Source: Mariannaea sp. PMI_226 (Eukaryota > Ascomycota > Sordariomycetes > Hypocreales > Nectriaceae). Taken from it: a stretch of 64,000 nt of DNA. This document shows positions 1 through 12,732 of this stretch, in pieces. The notes beneath the pieces are model-generated. The model was not told where the DNA came from. It saw only the letters and a list, made by a program, of their open reading frames with translations, and did no database searches. How positions within the stretch are numbered: the stretch's first letter is position 1; the number at the start of each line of letters is the position of its first letter. A program made the translations under genes and the position numbers. The stretch covers positions 248,001-312,000 of the forward strand of contig JANFOG010000001.1 of NCBI GenBank assembly GCA_024336345.1. The letters are read 5' to 3'.

Positions 1-1079
1 AATGAAGTGTGTTAGGTGATACTGGATGCGTCAACCCATGATGATATCAAAAATATTCCGCGAGACGGATACAGATGTGCCTCAAGATTGAAAAGCTCAC
101 GAACCCTCGCATCGAGATAACGTAAAACAACAAAAGGGAATACAAGATTCTCATAATCGGTGGACCCCGGGGGGGATGCCAAATGGGTGACAAGTCTATT
201 ATATTTTGAGGGAGGGAAAAGTACTAGATGATGCACCTGATTCCCATCAAGTAAACGATAGCTCCTTGTCCTAGGTACTTTTTGAAATCTCCAGACAAGC
301 ACATACGTACTCTTTTATCTGCTTTCACACAGGAAATTTGCTACTTTCTTGTTTCGGGTAATTATGTAACTACTCATGTCTGAACACTCGCGACACTCGC
401 GACGCTGCTGGCAACATTGGAGCATTCGCACCACGCTTATCAATGGTTCAAGGTCAACATTTGGCCAGTAGTCCAAGAAGACGGTAGAGACTTTTCTTCT
501 TACTCAAGTACCTAGATACCTACTTCCAGGCTCGGTGGGAACGGTGGCTAGGGGGCAGGATCCCTTAGCTGGTCGCCTATGACAAAGAACATAGCGTCCC
601 TTACGTGCAAAGTCACCCTAAAATGCGTCTTGCAATGGGTCGAAGTAACAGTCACGCCAACGGCAAACTTTTATCAGAATATGCAGGAGGAATATCTTCA
701 TTTGAGCCCGTTTTCCAGAGCTGTAACTTGGGATACTAGCCGATCTCGTCCACCCGTGATAAAAAACAGCCTTCCAGGCCACCACCTACAATCACTTCCG
801 TCCACCATCTCAGGCTCGCTTGACAGTAATGATATGGGTGGGCTTATGAGGTTATAACCACGTGCAATGTGAAATTCCAGGCATACTCCTCCAATAATCT
901 TAGTTTAGATCATTTTTATTTCTTCGCGAAAATCGCCAGTAAACACCGCGAGCGCATCATCTCTAATGGGCAATCATGGATCCCATGGTGTCGTTCTTGG
1001 AGCCTTGTCGCTCGGGCATCTGTAATTTTCATGTTAGCTTCAGCTTACTTCATTTCCAACTGCAATGAGTTATTCAGGA
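1..1079. other. gene-free left edge
   Basis: No coding region is recognised here. The open frames (for example 579-857 and 869-1123 on the plus strand) show no family motif, and the second overlaps the end of the SBDS-like gene on the other strand. A gene continuing in from the left cannot be excluded, but nothing in the first kilobase supports one. Confidence 0.6.
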
Positions 1080-1653
1080 TTAACACACCTCGCTGGTTTG
1101 AAGTGAACCCCGTTCTAGGATGATCTTGATGACATCGTCATGGTTGCCAGTCTCAAATTCGCTCTCGAGCGTACCTTTGGCGGCAGCATCAAATGTTCCC
1201 TGAACACCTTGGCTGTATACTTGTCAGAATTCTTCATTCATAGCACCGTTGTATAATTAGAGCGACAAAAAAAAATGACATGGCAGACTGAGGTACATTG
1301 TGGCAGGTGCAATATCATGACATATCGATGGCAACAGCATCTATAACCCCAACACTAGTTGCGCAGGCCATGAACATGATTCAAGTCGAAATGATTGAGT
1401 AGATACGAAGATCTCATCATCACACAGACCAGAACCAGATATTCGGTCATTGTACCCAAAAAGGACAAGAAGCGGGGGTGGCTTACTTATGTGTTCGAAA
1501 GACCTTGAAGGTCGATACGAAGTGTGCCAAAGGCACCGACTTATCGCCAGCCGACCACTTCTTGTAAGCATCGACATCGTCGACAAATACAAGATAGTCA
1601 TCATGGTTGCCCTTGTAGTGGACCTTTGCCTGGGTGGTTTCGCCTCGAGCCAT
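1080..1653 (-). CDS. SBDS-domain (RTC3-like) small protein
   Basis: Two exons on the minus strand, 1653-1487 and 1212-1080, give a 99-residue protein; the intron has GTAAGC and TATACAG ends. The protein starts MARGETTQAKVHYKG, contains HDDYLVFVDDVDAYKKW and SVPLAHFVSTFKVF, and continues after the splice with QGVQGTFDAAAKGTLE and a glutamate-rich end. This is the pattern of the stand-alone fungal SBDS N-terminal-domain proteins related to yeast RTC3/YHR087W. Those are linked to RNA metabolism and resemble the first domain of the ribosome maturation factor SBDS. The full three-domain SBDS is not present, so it should not be named as the ribosome maturation factor itself. The length is normal for the short family. 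The intron (274 bases) is longer than most in this window. Family assignment is fairly sure; the molecular role is inferred from homology only. Confidence 0.85.
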
Positions 1654-2997
1654 TTTGGATTTTGGTTTGGTGTGTGATGTGTGAAGTGTGAAGTGTACAA
1701 GGTATCAGAAGAAGGAGTAGCCGTAGATGCTCGCTTTGTTATCGGAAAAGAAGCTGTTCCGCGAAGTATCTGTCTTGTGTGTGTGTATGTGTGTTGTTCG
1801 TTCTTTTCTTTGCTCACAAAGATGATGGAGGATGATGATTGATGAGAAAGAGATGAAGGGAATTGAAGTGAGGGGAAGTGAAGCAAAGAAGGTTTAATAG
1901 CAGCATCTCGGAAGGTGAGGAAGGAGCACAAGGAGCACAGTTGTTTGGCTGGTGCGGGTAGCTACGTCATAGCCAACCTCAAAAGCATCATCAACCAGCA
2001 GCGGCGTCTGGGTATGAGACAGGTACGTACCTGCATAACACCCTTGGCACTCCACACAATGTCTCCACTGATTCCCACTGGCCCGCCGAGAGCTACAGCA
2101 CATGCTATGTACTATTGTGTAATACGTTCCCAGTTCAGAGCAAGATGTGCCTCCTTGGATTGCTTCAAGTGCGTGCCTTGATAATGGCTAAGAGGTGCCT
2201 AAGATACCTACGTCACTGCTCTCCCTTTGATCGCCATCATTCTAGACTGTTCTGTTGACAGCCTCACTTGCCACGCTGGTACCATAGCGAGCTATTATTC
2301 ACCTCACCAGTGTAGGAAGTAGGCAGCTTAAGGTGTCTACTTATCAATATGTACCTACCACGGTAACCCAACACTGGCATACCTAAGCTTGGTGCCCTCT
2401 GTCTCTACATAGTAACAAGTTCGACAGACACTGACTGTAAGTGAGGTAGCTAGTCACCTCACGTGCCGAATAGATTTGAGCACTTTGCCAATTTCAACAC
2501 AATTAGCTATCTTACTAAACCTAGGTCTACATTGACTCCAACATTCAGGCTTGTTGCATAGATCGTCGTGATTCAAGGAGGGAGACGGGTGTTCTCAAGT
2601 TGCTCATTTCCATCGCATTCACTTTGCTGGGTACAATAGATAGTGATAGCAGCTCCATGGTCACCAACCCCGATCTCCAGAATCGACCGCATCCGTTCAG
2701 ATTGGTGACGTACTAGAACAATGCCGCCGTCAGGGCGACAATGAATAGGCATATTAGACTATGATGTACCATGCGCATCTTAAGGAGGGTTACTGTTGAT
2801 TGAAGAAATATTCCAATTAGTACATGTATCATGCGAGCCCGTCATCCAACAAACCTCTGCGGCTCTCATCCCGTCCAAGGTAAAAACGTGGGTAATGTTC
2901 TTCTTACGTCTCCGCCATGCCTATGTCCAACTTTTGTCCTATTCTCCACCACCTCCACTAAGTGATATCATTCTCCAAATGCATCCCTACATCCTCC
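1654..2997. other. intergenic: SBDS-like promoter and RhoGEF 3' side
   Basis: Contains the upstream region of the SBDS-like gene (minus strand) and the 3' flank of the RhoGEF. GATGATG- and GTGT-rich simple sequence lies at about 1785-1850. The open frames here are shadows or chance. No RNA gene was recognised. Confidence 0.6.
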
Positions 2998-5900
2998 TCA
3001 GCGGAATAGACTTCGAAGCCCTCGACCCATTCCATCATTCCTCAGACCCCCGGCCTTTCCCCATCGGCGCCCTTGCTTTTTACTTTCATTATTCGGCGGC
3101 GGGCACGCATTCTCCTTCTCTATCAAGCAGGGATCTGATTTGTCCAAGCCAGGTGACGAACTTGATCTGGGGCTAACCGTGGAAGGACTATCCAAGACAG
3201 CTGCCAGAATCCTCTCATCTGATTTTGTCTTGACATCAACCGTAAGCTTGGTCAGGTCAAATCTCTGAGATGTCTCGGTCCCCGGGGACTGGATGAACTC
3301 AACCTTCTCATGCACACTTTGAGTTCTCGGCCTCTTGGTAAGTCGTCCATTACCAGCTGGAGCATTTATACCATAATCAGGTGCAATTTCGCTCGACCTA
3401 CTATCGCGTCGCATTGATCCTCCACAGTTCTCTGAGTCCTCAGTGTTTGGGCATCTAGGCGAAGTGGTGCCTGCTTTCTTGCTAAAGGAGCCTGAGATAC
3501 TCGCCACACTCAGCTTCCTCATCATTGTTGATGCCGAGTTACGGACGAGATGATCGCTTCGCGTTTTTGGCGCCATCCCTGGATAAGGCAAGATATCTCG
3601 GCTCCATATATTAGCCAACAGCGTTTCAATACGAATTCTTTCATCTCGAGTCGGTGCTAATACTGTAATCCGAGAATTTGTAGTAAGGAGAGATTGCGAG
3701 CGATTGATGCTTGTCGACGAGGGCACACGGGTTGTAGCGTTGCTTGTGTTCTTTAGCACGACTTGGTTTAAGGCACACTTTGGTCCAGCTGTCGTAGCCC
3801 GGTGAACGGATATTCTGCGAGCAACGGTGCCTTGAAATTGTCAGCAAGGGGAGAGCCCTCATCAGTTATACTACAGAATTCACCAACCAGGTTTGCCAAA
3901 AATAGTACCCAGGCTCTTGATGTTCAAATGCAGCGTTCCGAAAATCTTTAAATCATTGGAATCCTGTATCTGGCTAGGTGGTCTATACAAACGTGCCCTC
4001 CACTCTAATTCTTCTTTCGATGATGAAGCAGACATGATCACTTCGTAAAGCTGGTGGTCGCTCTCAAATTCTAGTTTCCAAGAGAAAGGCGCCCTATGAC
4101 ACTGCAGACCTGTTAAGAAGTAATATTAGCCACGTGTTTGACTTATAATCTCTGAAATAATTACCTCGCCCATTATTGATGTCTTCGATTTTGGCGGTGT
4201 GTACATTGATACAGGCCTGGATGGTGTAGATTTGATCAACCTTGCCAGCCGATGCCAGACACAGAGTGTCGCGATATAGCAGGCAAATCATATACTTACC
4301 TTGTATTTTGTCTTCTTCTTGCCAGCAAATGTGGAGTGTCCCGCACAGCTGCACGTGGCCAAAAGATCGGATTTGATTCTTCGACACTGCGTCGAGCTTC
4401 TGCGATACTATCAGATGCATGATTCTGGATCAAGGGACAGCAGAGAGGGTATGGGCCAACTTACTCGCCCGGGGAATACAAGTCTGTCCTGTAGTAACCA
4501 CGTCCTTCCGAGTGTTTCTTTTACACAGCCATCGTTCGTTGCTCTGTTAATCTCAGTTGTAGCCTCGCGAATCCGCATCAGTGCAGTCTCGACTTCCATA
4601 TTAGAGTTAGGACAGTCGCAGACAGGTGTACATTTGAGCAACTCCGCGAATAGAAGAGGGTATTTGCAGATCCTTTGAATTGGCTTTCAGATACTTGTCA
4701 GAGAATCGATGGGTATAATGAAGATCATATAGAAACAAACCTTAACAAGGAGGTCCCCAATGGTCAATGACTTATTGGTCTGGTCACGGCTCGTTTTGGC
4801 TGACCCGAGTGTTGATGCTAGCGTTTCTAGGCCCTTTTGGTATGTCTCCCACTCAGGCATACTCTCATGGACTGAAGCGAGGTCCCTGATCATCATTTCG
4901 TACTTTGCTCCATACTCCTTATATATGAAGAATCGATTCATCTAGCGGTTATGTAAGCACGACGCACTATATGACAAGCAATTTCTCATCTCCTAAAGCG
5001 ACATGCCTTTTTACTGAAGAGTTTTGCTACTTCAGCTGCGACTTGAGGGTCTGAAAGCATACTAGGAAGGCTGTGAAGCCAGGCTGCCCCTTTTGGATGT
5101 ATTGAGCCAGCATCGTGGCTCCACCACCGACGGTGACCAATTCCATGGCCCATCTTCTGCTCAATCGGTAGGGAGATATTTGTTTGGGTGTATTCGGAAT
5201 AGGGGATGATGCGATGGAGGTCACCTAAAATCTCCTCATGAAGCTCAACAATTTCGGTAAGGTTTCGGTTGATTGAGGATCGCATCCTGATAGATAGGGT
5301 CGGGAGCGAGGCAAGGATGGTTATGTAGACCTGGTTAATAGTGAATGGGTTATCCTTCAGAGCTCATGAGCAAGCAGCTACTTACATTCATAAGAAAGCG
5401 TATGTCACCAATATAGCTCTCCTCAGTGCTAACAAGCTCCTCCAGGATTTTTGTACGCTGTGAAGCTCGCTGGAGAGTGAGTGGATCAACAACAGATCTT
5501 TCGACGGCCGTGCTATCCTCGGAGAATCTAGGGCCAGATAACGAAGCTCGGCTGCTGTAGTCGGTCCGTGATTGACAATGAGAGCGAGTGGTATGTTTTC
5601 GGGATCGAGTTACGGCACTTGCACTAGCAAGGCTCATACTAGCGCTTTGAATGGCCGAAACAAATCCAAACGATGACCCTGATGAAGACTTGTGGTGAGT
5701 CAGCCTGCGGGATAAGCTTCCCTGGTTATTGTTTCCAACGAAGGGTTGTGGAGAATGCCGACTCTCCTCGTAGGGGTCCCAGGGTGCTTTCCGGTGACTT
5801 GCACGACGATGTAATGATCTCATCCACCTTTGAAAAGGACCTCTGTATTGAGGGTCGGAAGGGCAGATAATACCCTGGCGATTTGGGTCGAAGGATGAGC

Positions 5901-6195
5901 CTATCGATATCTGGGTATGTTGAGTCGTTGGGTCGGCAGCAACAGGAGCCTTTTGAAAGACAAGAGGATGAGCATCTTTACTATTTCGGGCAGCCAGAGC
6001 ATCTATGCCGTCAATGCGAAGACTATCCAGCGCCGACACCGAGTCGATGGTGGGAAATCTGTCTGTATTTTCTTGAGAGGCAGCATCTTGCAGAGAGCTA
6101 TGAACCTGAGGGCCATCCCAGCTAGGATCTCCCGAGCTATGGATAGAGCTAGTATGAGCGCAAGAGGGAAGAGATGGAGGATGGGCGAGAGCCAT
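2998..6195 (-). CDS. Rho guanine nucleotide exchange factor (DH-PH)
   Basis: Seven exons: 6195-5386, 5330-5007, 4941-4741, 4683-4465, 4399-4165, 4109-3888 and 3830-2998, giving 947 residues. The first ~245 residues are serine-rich and low complexity. A DH domain starts near residue 247 (RTKILEELVSTEESYIGDI) and ends with the diagnostic PIQRICKYPLLF at 446-457. A PH domain follows at about 500-630, with HVQLCGTLHICW and a tryptophan-containing last helix. The C-terminal ~300 residues look disordered and basic. DH-PH proteins load GTP onto Rho/Cdc42 GTPases at the cell cortex to direct polarity and wall synthesis; which GTPase is used cannot be read here. Intron 2 is GC-AG: the neighbouring GT donor would break frame. 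All exon joins keep frame and the stop is TGA. Exon 5 could only be placed by requiring the PH reading frame. Confidence 0.88.
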
Positions 6196-9031
6196 GAGGA
6201 GATTGGATGAGGAAGAGACCAGTCAAGAAGAAGGAAAAATGCAAGATTGGTTCCAAGACACCAAAAAGCAGTCAAAAAGAGAGACCGGAGAACAGGGTCC
6301 ATTCAAAACATTATGGCAATGAATGGTCTTGATGTAAAGAAGAGGAAGACAGGATAATCAAGCAATGACATCCAGGGGGTTCAGACCAGCAAAAAGGAAG
6401 CAGCAACCAGAGCTCAGCTCGGATGCAGGTGCTCTCACAGGTCCTTTCCAAAACTGTGAACAAGAACGAGTTTAGTGATCATGTAGACAGGCAGGTAGGC
6501 AATGTCGAAATATGTTTTTTCCTCCTTCCTCCCAGTATCGAAATTGGTCAAGTATTCCAACAGCAGCCTCATTGGCAACATTCAAGCAGGTACGCGTACC
6601 TGGGTAAAGGAGGTACCTACAGGTAAGTACAGTTGGACGCCAGCATCTATGTACCTTGGGTAGTCCAGGACAAAGTCCCAACTCGTCATTTGAGTCTAGA
6701 TCCTGGAAGCCGCGTAGAGAACCCTGCCCGATTTCAAACTCATAAAACATGGATAACAGGACACTACCGTCTTACAACAGTGATCCGTGATACAGATGGC
6801 GTCCGTACTGGCCGGAGCTTGCGGTTTGAGAGGCATATGCCAAGACTGAGAGGGCCCAGAACAAAATTTGACCTGGTGAAAGAAGCCCAAAGAGGGGGAA
6901 TTGAAACAGAGTACATGGGTAGGTAGGGTAGGTGGTTAAGAGAACCGGGCCTTTTGAAGTAGATCGCATCAATATACATAGGGAGTGTCACGTAACTGAG
7001 AAACTCGGGTCGGGATAGTGACGATCACGATAACTCGATGGCTTGATGTAGCTTCCCTGAGAGCGACTACGATTATAGAGTGCTGCTATGACAGGCGAGG
7101 GGTGGTTGGAGGAGCCGTAGTCCAAGATCTCATTGTCACCACGGCCAGCAGAACAACGAACGTCTTCCACCTAGAAGACATATCGATAACATACCTCCTA
7201 GATTGGCAAGTCAAGTCTAGAAATCATTGGTGGTTGGGGAGGCCCGAGTCATATCAAGGTGGTTAGGAACCGTAAGCCTATGAACACTAAACCTGAGGGG
7301 GACCGGTGGTGATGGACCGTCTCCTCCTGCCATCCAGTTGATTTTCTCTTCTTTCCGGATTCAGGCTTTCAGCCTGGTTGCACGAGAGGGTAACTCTGGT
7401 CTGGTTTGTTGAGATGGTCTGTGTAACCCAAAAGGTGATGAGCACCATTATTGACAACAAGCTGGAGTCATGATAAGGTTGAGATGCAAAGAGGTGGTAA
7501 CTTCCTTAGGTCTCTGATGCACAATGCGCACGACAAACAACTGTGATAACTCAATATCAAATTCTGTCGCCGGCTAAGGAACCCTGGCCACTACGAAATG
7601 CAACTCTAGCACTGATTATAAAGCAAAGCGCCAAGTTTCAGCCAGTGTGTCTCTAAGAATTTTTGTTGGCGGTGTTATAGTTGATTTTCACTCATACTGG
7701 GACCTTCCGAGTGAGAAGAAGAGCTACGGTGTAGGTAGTACGTCAAGTATCGCACTGGAAGCCAGCTGGCAGGCAGAGGTACCGTGTTGATGAGACAAGT
7801 ACCCATGAAGGATCGGGTGCCCCGACTCCATACAGTGTCGAGGGTGGTTGATGTCGATCGGAAATACGCTCCGTTGGTGAGTTCGACAGTACATTGCTTG
7901 TGCGAGTTTCTCGGGGCCCTAGATATGTCAGTCTCCAGCCTTAAATTGCCCTAGTCCGATGGAGAGTTTGTGGACACGGCTCGCTTACTATGTACTCAAG
8001 GTACATACCTCAATCTGCCAGCGTACATTACTAATCTTCTATTCTCTACCTCCTGCTTGCCAGTTTTCTATTCTCTATAAAGTTGTGCGCCCAAAAGAAT
8101 TACTTCCCGTATTTATTGCATAGGTTGAAGCGCAGATGAGAGAAGAAATCTCCAAGGGGGAAAAGAGAGGCTCACGGTCGGTGATCCCGGCGGCTTTCAA
8201 TTCCAAAAGTCCGTGTTACGAACCTGACTAAACGGCAAAAATGGGGTAAACTCCCGAAAGATAGGCCCGTGGAAGCCGGAAACTTAGGTACGTACAATAC
8301 TGTACTGTCATCAAGAGTTTTAGGTGCAGTGCCTTGTACTGACGGAACTTCCACTCAACGCTAAGAACGCCCCCCAAACCTCTGGAATTTTCAAAACTCG
8401 AGGTACCGTGATACTTGGGTACCTCGGATACATAGGTAGGGACCATAGTAGGTAAGGTACTGTGGAAGAACAGGGGAGGGGGGCCATTTCCCGGTTACCC
8501 CAATGCCTCTAGCGCTGTTCGCAGCGCGGAGACACCTAACCCAGAACCGACTACAGCCTGTAAACTTGCCGCTAGAGCCAAAAGGGGTGGCCCGGCGCAG
8601 GCTCCAGAGGAAAACGACACGTTGGACTTTTCTGAGGCTCGCGATCGAATTAATCAGATTTCCCACCAAGAGGTCCGCCTCAAGTCACTCTCTGCCTGCC
8701 ACGTGCCCAGAGTCTACCTACTCTGTCGCATCTTCGACTCGCCTCCGTGACAAATATACTTGGCCTGTTTCTCTGTGTGCCATGAGGACGGGCTGATTGA
8801 TTTTCTCCTCTCCTTCTTTTTCCCTTCGTTGTGACACTTTTGTTCATTTGTCAACCCGGCTTACTTTCTTTTTTTTTCCCCTTGCCTCAACCCAAACTGT
8901 TCTGCGATCCCCCGGTACCTGCGTCTGTAACCTCCCCCTGCACTAGATAGAGTGGTCGTTGCGGCGCCCTTGAAAAGTCCAGCTTTCAGCCACGCCGTGT
9001 GCGAACACCTGCGCTCTGCGCTTCGCCCACA
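6196..9031. other. 2.8 kb divergent intergenic region (RhoGEF / SERCA)
   Basis: Holds the promoters of two divergent genes. TAGGTACCTAC-type motifs occur near 6608, and a pyrimidine-rich stretch with a T9 run lies just upstream of the SERCA start (about 8800-8950). Open frames over 6472-7266 and 8172-8796 lack any recognisable domain. I see no RNA gene. Confidence 0.6.
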
Positions 9032-12000
9032 ATGGAGGACGCCTTCTCATGCCGCGTTGACGAGATCCTCGCCAACTTCAATGTCAACGAAGTCGCCGGT
9101 CTGAACGACACCCAAGTCGCCGAGTTGCGCAAAAAACATGGTCGCAACGGTACGTCGGTCTTCCATGAAGAGAACTCATCTTCTCCCACGCCCTCTCCCC
9201 CCTCTGAACAGCATCGAAGCTTCAAGCGAATACATACTCACTATTACCTCTCTTAGCTATCCCCGAAGAACCCCCTACCCCGTTGTGGGAACTTGTCCTC
9301 GAGCAGTTCAAGGATCAACTTGTCATAATCCTCCTCGGTTCTGCCGCTGTCTCCTTTGCCCTGGCTCTCTTCGACGACGAAGAAGGTTGGAGCGCATTCG
9401 TCGATCCCATAGTTGTGAGTACACTTGAGACACCCAAATCTTCTCAGTTTTTTTCCCCAAGAACATAATACACTAACTGGTTCTGCTTCTATAGATCCTC
9501 ACAATTCTCATCCTCAATGGAGTCGTCGGAGTCTCTCAAGAGAGCAGCGCCGAAAAAGCCATCGCTGCCTTGCAAGAATACTCGGCCAATGAGGCCAATG
9601 TGGTGCGCAACGATGGACATGTTTCAAGAGTCAAGGCCGACGAGTTGGTTCCTGGAGACATTGTTACTGTTGCTGTTGGAGATCGCATCCCTGCCGACTG
9701 TCGAGTCATCTCAATCGAGAGCAACAGTTTCTCTGTCGACCAAGCCATTCTGACTGGAGAGAGTGAGAGTGTTGGCAAGGATGCGACAGCTGTAGTTAAG
9801 GATAGCAAGGCGGTCCTTCAGGATCAGGTCAACATGCTATTCTCTGGTACTACTGTCGTCACTGGTCGCGCCAGGGCCGTCGTTGTTCTCACCGGATCCA
9901 ACACTGCCATTGGTGATATTCATGAGAGCATCACGGCGCAAATCTCGGAACCTACCCCTTTGAAGCAGAAGCTCAACGATTTCGGCGATAGCTTGGCCAA
10001 GGTCATCACTGTCATCTGCATCCTGGTCTGGCTTATCAACATCCCCAACTTCGATGATCCCAGCCACGGCAGCTGGGCAAAGGGTGCCATCTATTACCTC
10101 AAGATCGCCGTGTCCCTGGGTGTCGCCGCTATTCCCGAAGGCCTCGCTGTTGTTATCACCACATGTCTTGCTCTTGGAACTCGAAAGATGGCTGCTAAGA
10201 ACGCTGTGGTTCGAAGCTTGCCCTCTGTCGAAACACTTGGAAGCTGCAGTGTCATTTGCTCCGACAAGACTGGTACCCTGACCACCAACCAGATGAGTGT
10301 CAGTAAGATGGTCCATTTGAATGAGAACGGAACCGACCTTGTTGAGCTCGAGGTGGAGGGAACTACCTTTGCCCCCCGTGGCAACATCAAGTCGAACGGC
10401 AAAGTCGTTCAGAACCTCCCCAGCTCATCCGCCACTATTCGCCAGATGGCCGAAGTCGCTGCGCTCTGCAACGATGCCCAGCTTGGCTATGATTCCCGCA
10501 CCGCTACCTTCTCCAACATCGGTGAGCCTACTGAAGGCGCACTGAGAGTTTTGGTTGAAAAACTTGGTCCTTGTGCGCCCGCCGATACTCACCCCGAAGA
10601 TTGTGTTCACTTTGCCAGCGCGCACTACGAGCGTGCCCTCCCCCGTCTTGCCACCTATGAGTTCTCCCGAGACAGGAAGAGCATGTCTGTTTTGGTCAGC
10701 ACTGGCAACGAGAAGAAGCTGCTTGTGAAGGGCGCTCCCGAGTCTATTATTGATCGTTGTTCTCATGCCATCCTCGGATCCGATGGCAAGAAGGTTGCTC
10801 TTAGCCGCAAGGTCGCCGATTTGTTGATGGACGAGGTTGTCGAGTACGGTAACCGTGGCCTTCGAGTCATCGCCCTTGCCAGCATCGAAAATGTTTCCAA
10901 GAACCCTCATCTGAACGCCAAGTCCACCTCGGAGTACGCTCAGCTCGAACAGAACATGACCTTCATCGGTCTCGTCGGCATGCTTGATCCTCCCCGTCCG
11001 GAAGTCCCTGTCTCCATCCAGCGCTGCAAGGATGCCGGCATTCGTGTCATTGTTATCACTGGTGACAACCGCAATACCGCCGAGAGCATCTGCCGACAAA
11101 TTGGCGTCTTTGGGGAGCACGAAGATCTCACCGGAAAGAGCTACACTGGTCGCGAATTTGATGAACTCCCCCCTAACCAACAGCTTGAAGCTGCTAAGCG
11201 AGCTTCTCTCTTCTCCCGTGTTGAACCTGGTCATAAGTCCAAGCTTGTTGATCTTCTCCAGTCCATCGGTGAGGTCGTTGCCATGACTGGCGACGGTGTC
11301 AACGATGCTCCCGCTCTGAAGAAGGCCGACATTGGTGTTGCAATGGGCTCTGGAACTGACGTCTCCAAGCTAGCTGCCGACATGGTTCTCGCTGACAGCA
11401 ACTTTGCCACCATTGAGGTCGCCATCGAGGAGGGCCGTTCCATCTACAACAACACTCAGCAATTCATACGCTACCTGATCTCTTCCAACATCGGTGAAGT
11501 TGTCTCCATCTTCCTGACTGCTGCTTTGGGCATGCCCGAAGCTCTCGTTCCCGTCCAGCTTCTCTGGGTTAACCTGGTTACTGACGGTCTCCCCGCCACT
11601 GCCCTGTCCTTCAACCCCCCTGACAACGACATTATGAAGCGTCGCCCGCGAAAGCGTGATGAGCCTCTCATTGGCGGTTGGCTCTTCTTCCGTTATCTCA
11701 TCATTGGCACTTATGTTGGTCTCGCCACAGTCGCCGGCTACGCTTGGTGGTTCATGTTCAACGCCGAGGGTCCTCAGATCACCTTCCGTCAGATGACTCG
11801 CTTCCATCACTGCTCGACTGAATTCCCTGAGATTGGATGCGACATGTTCTCCAACGACATGGCCAAGTCTGCCTCGACTGTTTCTCTGTCTATCCTGGTT
11901 GTCATTGAGATGTTCAACGCCATGAATGCTCTCTCATCCAGCGAGTCGCTCCTCACCCTGCCTCTGTGGAAGAACATGATGCTCGTCTATGCCATCGCCT

Positions 12001-12276
12001 TGTCCATGGCTTTGCACCTCGCCCTTCTCTATGTTCCCTTCCTCCAGGGCCTCTTCTCCATTCTCCCCATGAACGTAACGGAGTGGAAGGCAGTTGTCCT
12101 TATCAGTGCACCAGTCATGTAAGTTCAACATCCTCTTTCTCATCACGACGCTATCATGTCCTCATTTGCTAATCCTCGCTTTTTATAGTCTTCTTGACGA
12201 GATTCTGAAGGCCATTGAGCGCCAGTTTTTCGTGCAAACCACTGACGTCTCTCTCAAGACGAAGAAAGAACAATAG
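9032..12276 (+). CDS. SERCA-type calcium-transporting P-type ATPase
   Basis: Four exons: 9032-9149, 9257-9414, 9495-12118 and 12189-12276, giving 995 residues, the usual SERCA length. It pumps Ca2+ from cytosol into the endoplasmic reticulum (or a related store) using ATP. Visible P-type ATPase landmarks in order: the actuator motif LTGES; the transmembrane 4 calcium site [13 protein letters not shown]; the phosphorylation site [12 protein letters not shown] with the aspartate at about residue 349; the nucleotide-site motif KGAPES; and the hinge [17 protein letters not shown] near residue 692. The later transmembrane sequence [11 protein letters not shown] and the hydrophobic pairs after residue 780 complete the set. 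EGL and [13 protein letters not shown] match the IIA (SERCA) class rather than the PMC1 vacuolar class. In Neurospora this is the nca-1 type. Start chosen: the ATG that opens [16 protein letters not shown], with the SERCA-like N-terminus. It is convergent with PUP3, 456 bases apart. Confidence 0.96.
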
Positions 12277-12732
12277 ACATCCTACAAATGTAGCATTACA
12301 AGAATCAGATTAGAAAACAAGACACAGCAACTGGCCCAGAGCCAGAAAGGTCTTTTTTTTTTTTAGAACTCCTGGGATATGTACCATAGTCAGGTCTAGG
12401 CAGGGAAAGTATAGACTGGAGGACATAATCAAAGGGAGGAGCTACTCTCCCATCTGCACCAAGATGCACGCAAACAAATAAATAGAAATGTCAAAAAAAA
12501 AAAAAAGAGCCACGCACCAACAGCAACGTGATGTGTGTTTGGTACATTGTCACCTGGATGTCATCACCTCTTACGTCAAACATGATAGCTGTCGGCTTCT
12601 ATGCCCTATCAAGGTCAGATGTGCTCGAATGTGCTTGTGCACTCTCATTACCCAGCTTTGGGAATAATTTGCCGAGTATCTATTCGTACAATATGCAAAT
12701 TCCGCTGTCTCTCTTCTCTCGTGAACCCTACT
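12277..12732. other. convergent 3' region (SERCA / PUP3)
   Basis: 456 bases between two stop codons that face each other. It contains a T12 run near 12353 and an A13 run near 12494. No gene or hairpin terminator is recognised; 3' UTRs and poly(A) sites are expected here. Confidence 0.6.

Noticed and set aside
1213..1486. Box C-like GTGATGA and a late CTGA in the SBDS-like intron (possible snoRNA)
   Set aside because: The two boxes are about 190 bases apart, too far for a box C/D snoRNA, with no flanking stem seen.
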